DNA of 64,000 nucleotides from Paramacrobiotus metropolitanus (lineage: Eukaryota; Tardigrada; Eutardigrada; Parachela; Macrobiotidae), in the NCBI RefSeq assembly GCF_019649055.1, contig NW_026570238.1:992001-1056000 (forward strand), in the 5' to 3' direction. A model generated the notes under the pieces. That model had not been told where the DNA came from, did no database searches, and worked only from the letters and a program-made list of their open reading frames with translations. The translations under genes were made by a program, and so were the position numbers. Shown here one piece after another: positions 56,900-64,000 of the stretch. Position 1 is the first letter of the stretch, and each line of letters opens with the position of its first letter.

Positions 56900-58361
56900 C
56901 GCTTTTGTGCCCGGAAGCCAGGTTCATTTAAGCATTGACGAACGGTGTTCTGCAAAAACACAAGCATCACCAGTGCTGTCGGCCTCAAACCTCTGTCTCA
57001 TAATGCAAGCGGAAAGGCGTTTTAATTACTGCCATCGCCAAAACCAGAACCAACTCACCGAAAAACAATCCCTCGGGGGCGAAATCAACGCAGCCCAACA
57101 ATACTGCACTGCATATCATCAGCGTGTTGAGAGTGATCATTCGGAGAAGCGATATGGGCTCAACAGTGATCGGGGCTGTCCAAATGCACTCATCAGTTCC
57201 GCCACCTCCAGCTACAAAACAGCAGAAACGGTCAGCACCAGCAAAACGTCTGCAAGGGCTTCTCTCACTTCACTCGCACCAACCCAAAGGTACAATGAAC
57301 GTGCTGACTCGGTGCTGTGTCGGCAGAAAACCGGTTACAAATACCCCGACCGACTACTGTTTGGATACTGTCAATATGCGCACAAACTGCTGAGTCAAAC
57401 TGCTGAGCGCAGCACGGAAAAATATGGGGCTTGATGTTCTCGTCTTCTTCGATTCTTGCTCTACTGGCAATATATTCATACGCAGCAAAGTTATTACGCT
57501 CAGCAGCTTTTGGCGCAGTACCTTATTTGTTATAATCCATCCTTAGCGTGTGTAGTCAGCGTAGTAATACCATTAAGAGTGTAGTGACGGAAAAAACACT
57601 GCCAGCCAAAACATTGTTTGCCTGGCACAAGAGAGCAGTGATTGGCAGTATCTCAGCGGCCAATGCAGGTTGTTCAGGAACCTCGAAAACAATCAATGAA
57701 TTCCCTTATCTAGATGCTTCCTTAACCAAAACCGCTACAATGCCATCAGCGATCTCAACCTGAGGAAGTACAAAAGACAGATATACATACGGTCACATAG
57801 ATATGGTGATTTATCATATACCCATAAAGTATGTCATAACGTAGGCAGCTTTAACAGGGCAATTTAGCCACAACGCTAAACAGTTAGAACTAAACAGTGG
57901 TGAATCTTCCGTTCGGAAGCTTACCGTGGTGAAGGGGCTTGCTGTTATTCTCCCTCAAACATCCAACACAAATGATAATCACTGGAGGGAAGCTCTTCTG
58001 AGTGTTGAGTCCCATATAATTGATATTGTAAGGAAACTGTTTAATGAAATTACGAACGGCATCAGTATTTCTCCAGTTCATTGCGAACTCATCAGAAGTT
58101 GAAACTGTTTCCGTCAGCATGAAATACAAATCAATTCGGAAATGCACAAAGTAAGTTTTTTTTGGACAGAAGATCACTAATAATGTGTGCACAACAGGAA
58201 AATTCAAAAACCGTAATAAAATTTTGTACTTCAGAAATTGATCGTCCATACTCCATAGCGTGTACCGACTGTACAGACCCATAGCCTGCTTGTGAGATCA
58301 GTCGCACAGGCAACCGCTCCGGGAACGGGCAGTGTGTCGAAATCATTCCACCGGAAGCCAC
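56900..58361 (-). CDS. Unrecognised multi-exon membrane protein, transporter-like
   Basis: The minus-strand exon starting MASGGMISTHCPFPERLP at 58361 ends ..YGRSISE before a GTACAA donor. Further pieces: IDLYFMLTETVSTSDEF then AMNWRNTDAV (58.1 kb); ALWLNCPVKAAY (57.87 kb); VEIADGIVAVL (57.76 kb) joined in frame to VPEQPALAAEILPITALL (57.68-57.53 kb). The next are VGVFVTGFLPTQHRVST.. (57.34 kb) and ISLLRMITLNTLMICSAVLL, EGLFFGELVLVLAMAVIKTP (57.16-57.02 kb). At least three strongly hydrophobic segments appear on this strand. A major-facilitator-like transporter is conceivable, but no signature proves it. The opposite strand has a 262-codon frame (56646-57434) with a signal-peptide-like MSRLLGFCIVYVALSHT, which I regard as the weaker reading. 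Exon borders are tentative. Confidence 0.3.
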
Positions 58362-58781
58362 TTCCTGTGGCCCGTTTGGGCTCTAACCGGAAGGCTGGCG
58401 TTTCGAGACGTGCTTGGTAAAAACATATGGAAGCACATTAACCGCAACATATGGAAATACACACACACACAATTTGTGGATATATATTATGTTTATTCCC
58501 AAAACTGATTGTGCAAACGCTAGACACGCAGATGCTAATTCTTGTGCCTCTGTAGACACACTTCGCCGCATGATCTTCATTTTGATGCGTAGCGTGCTTA
58601 CTTAGGAAATTATGCGCAGACGTCCATGCGCAATAGAAAAAATTGGGAAATCGTTCTGGGATTAATTTGGAAATCGTTCTTGTGCCAGCTCAAACATACC
58701 ACTGTTAGAGGAAACACAAACCAGATATTAGAAATTGTTACGATTATTATTTGTACATGATCAAGTCACTTTTAGTTTTAG
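58362..58781. other. Spacer without recognised genes
   Basis: Includes a short CA repeat (58.46 kb). No supported coding. Confidence 0.5.
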
Positions 58782-59450
58782 TCAAACACGAGTCGCAGCA
58801 AGTGCATGTTTATGGGCTGAATGCTTAAGGTCGTCGACGTCGTTTATGGTTGGGATGAATTTTCTTTCAGCATTATTTGGGCTAGTCTCTGACAGCATTG
58901 CCGAATTATGGGATATCTGTGAAGGAACAGAATGGTTTTCCGTTCGTTGGAAAGCACGTGCAGTATCTGGCAATGTCTGGTCCATTTCATTTTCCCTGCT
59001 GATGTTGTGATAAGCTGTTCGTAACGGCATTGTTTGTTGCTCGTAAATGTCCGGATCGTAATTCTCCTGGTAGGTCGAACAGAAATGTGTCCCTTTGTCC
59101 AGCACATCTTGAAACCATTTTCTGCGCTTTTTATCGCATAATCCGGACATGTAGGGAGGTTGGAAAGGTGGAGGTAATGCAAAATCTCGACTGTATATGC
59201 TCATGTAGTGGTTGACCGATGGTCCAGCAAATCGGTGCTTAAAGGTCACAAGGAATGGAACACTTTCTGTTGCTGATTTAGTCACTGGCACACGAATGTC
59301 GGTTGGTGCATAGTTTTTAAAGAATCGTGAATATTCCGAAAATTCTTCCTTATATTCACTGCACTTCGTAAGAGTATCTGGCAACCTGCGTCCCTGAAAA
59401 GGGTTTGGCTTAGTATAAGGATTGTATGTTCGGCAAAATTTTCTTGTCAT
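58782..59450 (-). CDS. Small protein, possibly axonemal (microtubule inner protein-like)
   Basis: A 222-residue open frame starts MTRKFCRTYNPYTKPNPFQG and has KSATESVPFLVTFKHRFAGP, SIYSRDFALPPPFQPPY and THFCSTYQENYDPDIY. Short repeated Tyr/Phe/Pro motifs with STYQENYDP-type and YSRDF-type elements are common in sperm-tail and ciliary microtubule inner proteins. I cannot name a family. An AG-GT splice near 59392 (GR..QGRRL) is possible. The C-terminal third is polar and unstructured. Confidence 0.4.
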   Translation of the reverse strand: MTRKFCRTYNPYTKPNPFQGRRLPDTLTKCSEYKEEFSEYSRFFKNYAPTDIRVPVTKSATESVPFLVTFKHRFAGPSVNHYMSIYSRDFALPPPFQPPYMSGLCDKKRRKWFQDVLDKGTHFCSTYQENYDPDIYEQQTMPLRTAYHNISRENEMDQTLPDTARAFQRTENHSVPSQISHNSAMLSETSPNNAERKFIPTINDVDDLKHSAHKHALAATRV

Positions 59451-59799
59451 GTTACTGCTCTCGCATGTATGGTACAGTACTGTACTTTATAACTAGGTAC
59501 CCATATTACTGTAAACATGTATACAAAACCAAACCTAAATTTTTAGCAAAATTTATTTCAGGAATAAAATAAACTGTAAGTTCGACCAATTGATCGAAAT
59601 AAACTAACTAAAAAGGTATTAAATATATCCGCAGAGTTACTGAAGCAATTGTTTGCGAAGCGGTTACAAATAGGACTCTTAACCGAACAGTTTGTTATCG
59701 GTATGACAAACTGCGCAAAATATATAAACAAAAAAAATTATATTTGCTTTAAGTAAATAAACAGGTAGAAGAATGCTATAGGCGCATAGATATGCGATA

Positions 59800-60226
59800 G
59801 CTGGCAACTGACCAATGAATTGACGAAACCCGGAACTTCTTCACAGCATCGATACCACCAGTTACCCACGTGAACTTGTGGCCGCTCTACGTAACTGGGT
59901 TCTCTGCCTCCCGGTAGCACATCCTCCAAATATTTCATCCGAGCTCTGTGCGCTCCTAAATTTAGATTGGCTTCCTGGGTCGTCGAATGCCTTTCTGGTT
60001 TGGTATACTTGCGAACGGCTTCTGCCTGATGATCGAGGTTCCCTTGATCTTCGCGATAAAAGCTGCCCTTAGTCGCCGCCATGCTGCGCAAGCCCTTCAG
60101 TATGGAGTTTTAAATCTGAGGGTTGAGCGCAACATCCTGAATTGCACTGGTGTCCTGTCTCTTATTGTAGAAAGTGTTGTCACAAGCTGGAATCAAGTTA
60201 ATCTGGGATTCGAGATTCAATGTTAA
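59800..60226 (-). CDS. Small gene of unknown family with possible in-frame stop
   Basis: From ATG 60082 the frame reads MAATKGSFYREDQGNLDHQA, later LNLGAHRARMKYLEDVLPGG and EPSYVERPQVHVGNWWYRCC, up to a GTCAG donor near 59812. The same frame continues upstream as RQDTSAIQDVALNPQI, interrupted by one TAA at 60110-60112. So either the gene starts at 60082, or it is a longer gene broken by a single stop. Aromatic/Pro motifs resemble small ciliary proteins, but no family is recognised. Confidence 0.35.
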
Positions 60227-60229
60227 ATG

Positions 60230-61693
60230 CAAATTAGCACCTACTAACATATTTTGCTAGCTTAACTTTTACCGTACCTCCACAAGAGCCATATTTTGTG
60301 ATATGAAAGTAATAGCCCACAGGATAGGTGTACTGTATACCGCTAATTACGTACTGAAAATTCCATTAGTTAGTTAGTTACTAAATATTTAGTCACCCCA
60401 ACAGCGGCAACATAAAATTATTACCGTAACGATAATATACAGAGTAATAGTAAGTACAGTACATTAAATTTTTGTCATCGTCATAGAGATAGGAACCGAA
60501 ACAATGTACCCACTATAAGTACCCACTGTAATAAATGAACAAAATTTTGATAAAAATTATTGTAATTTGCTGTACTGCTTGCCATTATTAAAATTTATCC
60601 CCTACTCTTACGGAATAAATTGGTTTTATTGTTAGCTACTCTACGGTAGGTTTTGAACTGAAACGTTTCGCTAAATCCGAGGGTGTGGCATATTTTTGTA
60701 CTCGTACGTGCTTGATATACGAGTACCACTATAAACGTATTGCCAAATGAATTCGTACTAGTATCTTTCTCGGGTACTTAAATACTTTTATTATCAGTAC
60801 ATAAATACCGGCACATAAAGCTACTAATTTTCAGCATTATTATCATATGAAAATACTGTAATTAATTTTATTTATTCGGTTATAATGAGCGTAGCAATCT
60901 CGGTCTGTCGTAAAATTGAGAAAGCGCACAATTAATAGAAACTGGGTAACTGTAGGAAACTTAGGCATGATTTGGATTAGGCGTTCGTCAATCAGTACTG
61001 TAATTTAATAGTAAGGCCCTCAAAGAATATTTCAGCTATTGGGCGAAAAGCATTAATTAAACTGAAAATAATTCCGGTGGTATACCGGAAACGGCAGGTT
61101 GTGATCCATTCCATTCGCCTGGTAATTATTTTGGAACCTGCTGTGAAAAGTGGAATAATACCCAAGGAAACATTGTTAATCGATGTCTCTACTAATCCGT
61201 CGCAGTAGGTTAATATGTTTTTGTTACAATAATGACGCTCGTCGAGCTGATATGCTGAGGTACTGTTATTGCAGTTTCAGGAACAAATATAGGCAATATA
61301 TTGCCAATGACGTTAATGGACTAATAGCAAACCTTTATATAGCTTCAAATTGGTAATGCAAGACGATTTTCCAAAAATCGAATTAGCCATAATCCAAAAC
61401 TAATCAGCATATCTGTTACTTCTGAGGAATATTATCGACTTTGAGCATCACGCTCTTGATTAAATTTTCGAATTCAACCCTCTTTACGGATATTGCATTA
61501 CTTCAGCAAATATATTAAGTAGTGGAATTCCTGGATTCTTTCGCCAGTTTGTGCCGCAAATAATTACGTACTTCATCGTATTGAAAGCCATTATTGCGTT
61601 TATCGTGGGAATACATTAAGTCAAAGTAACAAAGTTTGCACGCGTTCAGCGCGAACTTTTCATAGAGACGATCTTTTACCAGACACAGTGAGT
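60230..61693. other. Intergenic spacer
   Basis: AT-rich, with repeated GTACTCGTA-like and TAGTACTTAAATAC-like fragments. The minus frame at 61515-61718 has no recognised motif. Nothing supported. Confidence 0.55.
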
Positions 61694-62326
61694 ATGAGTT
61701 TTGTGTCGTCATCGCCACTGGGAATTATATTTGTTTTTTCTTCTGCCCTCGTCCTGACACAAGAATGTTCGGCATTCGGAAGTGCGTTTTTTATGAATAC
61801 CGGCCCGGCTAATTCCGATGGGGCGCTGTCCAAACCGTTAGACGTTTTCAACACGACAACATCTTCTGACACTGCGACAACAGGAGATATCGGTTCGCAG
61901 CCGCGAAAACAGGTGATCCCCGGGCGAATGAAGGCTGTCTTAGATTTCGCCAATGTCTTGAACCTACTGCCACCAGCGGATGGCGATCATGCGGATCGAA
62001 AGGTCACCAACGGTTCCAATCCTGTCGGACCCATGGTCTACGTGTTTAGTGCACAAGGGGATGGACGATCGCCGCTGTCCCTGCCACGCTATCGTCCAGT
62101 GACCCGACCAATACAGGAAATTATCAAGAATTATAATGGGGATTTTGCCGCGAAAACTTACAGCATTAACAGCCAGCTACCATCGCTGTTGTTACCGTTC
62201 ATGCCTCCAACGTCAAGCGACAGTTTTGAGAAGCCGATTGCAATTGCGCATTCCAATCTTAACGGACTGTTCATGCCACTGTCAGTGCAAACGTGGCGGG
62301 CTCGAAATCCACGAGTTGGAAAATAA
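61694..62326 (+). CDS. Secreted protein of unknown family
   Basis: A single-exon frame of 210 residues from ATG 61694 (MSFVSSSPLGIIFVFSSALV) to TAA 62326. The N-terminus is a good signal peptide: hydrophobic core LGIIFVFSSALVL with likely cleavage after ECSA. The mature part begins polar and Ser/Thr-rich. It contains a possible basic cleavage site (QPRKQVIPGR), then MKAVLDFANVLNLLPPADGD, RSPLSLPRYRPVTRPIQEII and NSQLPSLLLPFMPP, ending in a basic tail (RARNPRVGK). No cysteine pattern or domain is recognised. It could be a precursor cut by proprotein convertases, but this is speculative. Confidence 0.55.
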   Translation: MSFVSSSPLGIIFVFSSALVLTQECSAFGSAFFMNTGPANSDGALSKPLDVFNTTTSSDTATTGDIGSQPRKQVIPGRMKAVLDFANVLNLLPPADGDHADRKVTNGSNPVGPMVYVFSAQGDGRSPLSLPRYRPVTRPIQEIIKNYNGDFAAKTYSINSQLPSLLLPFMPPTSSDSFEKPIAIAHSNLNGLFMPLSVQTWRARNPRVGK

Positions 62327-64000
62327 AGTACTTACGTTCTAACTGATTTTGGAAGGCTGGAGCTCTTTAGGTGGCTCCGGGTTCACAAAGACGATCTCTA
62401 AGTGACTTTATTAGCTAAATATGTAATTGGATTCTGTATATAAAATTATGTCGTTACTGGTTGTAATGCAAGTTTTATGGTATGCTATATGTGCTTTTTT
62501 TTCGCTTCATCAGCTAGCCATTGCATGTGAATGCTTGTAAATATATTATGACAAGCTTAAGTACTCTAGTAATATGATCGAAATTATTAATGCGGACACT
62601 ACTTTCCCAGTGCCCAGTACAGCCAACAATTAAGGCCTGCTTATGGGTTTTACATTTAGCCTTACAATTAATTGATTTCAAGCTCAAGGTTTGTCTGCAC
62701 ATGAAGTATTAAGCAATTTTGTTTATACAAGTGGTACAATCGTTTTTATTTGGCAGCTTCCCAGGAGCGATTACTGCTTATAACAGCTGTATGGAGTAAA
62801 CGAACGAACACTAATAAAATCAGTTACTCTATAAGAGGCTAGTTTAACATTCTGCTCCAAAATCTGGAAAAGGTCACTGGTGGTGTTAATGCATCTATAA
62901 TAATTATTACGATGGCTGTACGTTAAGTTGGATAAGTATGGTCCCTACGGTTGTAACTGTACAAGTACAAAATTTGCAAAACTACGATTGCGTCTCTAAA
63001 TTATTAATATCTATATTCGTATTTCACTTGCACAACAATGTTGGAAGTGCAGTTGTGGACTCTAGATCTGCAATTTATTTGCAGAATGCATTGTAAAGTT
63101 GCAAACCAGATGCGACGTACGAGTATTGTTTGATCCAGTTCCATCAAACTCATGCTCGTATTAACCGGTGTATCGCAAGAACATAAGTAGTATATGAGAG
63201 CGATAAGAGCTGATAACGTAAGTGTAAGTGATTCTGATAATTACTAGTAAAAGTTATCCACTGTAGTACGCATTCTTTAGCTCTTCTGCTGTGGCACGCT
63301 ACGTTAATTAGTCTATTTCTGCAAAAGCAGTTAAGTTAGAAAAGCCGTTTTACGATAAGAAGTCTATAATTTGGAGTCTTATAGACTTTTCAGCTACCCA
63401 TCGATTTACGGTCGTCGAATATAATTTTATTGAATTATTGAATTGTGTAGAATTGAATTGAATTATTGAATTGTTATTATTTTATTGAATTGTGTAGCTT
63501 ACGCGTTTAACAATTTCAAGTTAAGTACAACGGGATTGAAATATATTGAGTGAACGATGCTGCTTTCTGGAGCTGGAAATCACGCTGCTATTATCCATTT
63601 TGGTGCTCTATGCTTCGTATTTGGATCGTCGTACAGCAAATTATCGCGGTAAAAGCGGATTTTTTGTAGATTGCAAAACGGGTTAATATATACCGATTAT
63701 TTTAAAGATAACTACCTACATTGTATTTACACAGCATGTAAAATACATGCTTTAATTGTAAAATATTTATAAAAGTATACTTGTAGCAGTGCCTGAATAT
63801 CATACATTCGAAAGCAGACGAAACAACAGCAGCACTTCTTGCACTTTTATGTAGATATGATACCTACTAGAATTATAGCAACATTCACAGTACAATACCG
63901 CGAAGCAAAAATATGGGTTATTCATTTGCATCATTGCAAGAAGCAGTTGCAGTCCAGCAGTTGATTGTATGTACTATAAAACGCATATTCTGCAAGTATT
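62327..64000. other. AT-rich spacer to window end
   Basis: No supported coding. A TTATTGAATTG/TGTAGAATTGAATTG short-period repeat lies at 63428-63500. Scattered TAC-rich motifs occur. Confidence 0.55.

Noticed and set aside
56646-57434. 262-codon plus-strand frame with signal-peptide-like start
   Set aside because: Composition is low in recognisable structure, and the opposite strand shows spliced exons with membrane helices. Kept only as an alternative.
1-64000. CRISPR array, bacterial operon or rRNA/tRNA genes
   Set aside because: No spaced direct repeats of CRISPR type, no rRNA-like sequence, no clear tRNA; split genes show this is eukaryotic.

Overview
The window is animal nuclear DNA, about 60% A+T by eye. 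Genes are split into many short exons with GT-AG introns; some apparent introns are only 30-45 bases, most are 50-300. Host genes recognisable from their translations include a DDX6/Me31B/CGH-1 RNA helicase, a six-EF-hand calbindin, an ionotropic glutamate receptor, a PAQR/MMD receptor, DPH7, IRF2BP, an RNF212/ZHP-type meiotic RING protein, an ADAM-like protein, a multi-Tudor protein and several probable axonemal proteins. This points to a bilaterian invertebrate with a compact genome. Several flagellar/ciliary genes suggest flagellated sperm or motile cilia. I cannot fix the phylum from the sequence; a small-genome ecdysozoan such as a tardigrade is possible but unproven. Layout: (1) 1-9.4 kb is a Polinton/Maverick-like (adintovirus-like) element read on the minus strand and cut by the window start. 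It has a family-B DNA polymerase, a retroviral-type integrase, a Cys-rich protein, capsid-associated-type genes and two unknown genes. Four copies of a ~75-85 bp palindromic repeat sit in or next to its coding junctions, and one of them is essentially an entire intron. The polymerase carries an in-frame TGA. (2) 9.4-14.6 kb is gene-poor and holds a decayed ~185 bp tandem repeat. (3) 14.6-19.9 kb (+) is a domesticated-looking Ty3/gypsy integrase reading toward, and perhaps fused to, a germline-type multi-Tudor protein. (4) 20.6-23.5 kb (-) is DDX6. (5) 24.8-26.2 kb (-) is an unrecognised membrane protein. (6) 26.9-29.3 kb (+) is an RNF212-like gene. (7) 29.5-32.4 kb (-) is an ADAM-like protein that seems to lack its protease. 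(8) 32.4-39.3 kb is gene-poor but contains a long inverted duplication (37.45-37.84 kb) and a compact GC-rich foldable element (37.2 kb). (9) 39.4-60.2 kb is gene-dense: a SAXO4/PPP1R32-like axonemal gene, an ionotropic receptor, calbindin, a CFAP210-like coiled coil, PAQR/MMD, DPH7, IRF2BP, a possible transporter and two small probable axonemal genes. (10) 61.7-62.3 kb is a secreted protein, followed by 1.7 kb without recognisable genes. Functionally, the Tudor, DDX6 and RNF212 genes are germline/meiosis factors and three to four genes are axonemal, so the window is rich in reproductive-tissue functions. The strongest unusual signals are the introner-like palindromes inside the Polinton, the dead integrase spliced in frame next to Tudor domains, and the inverted-duplication hairpin at 37.6 kb.
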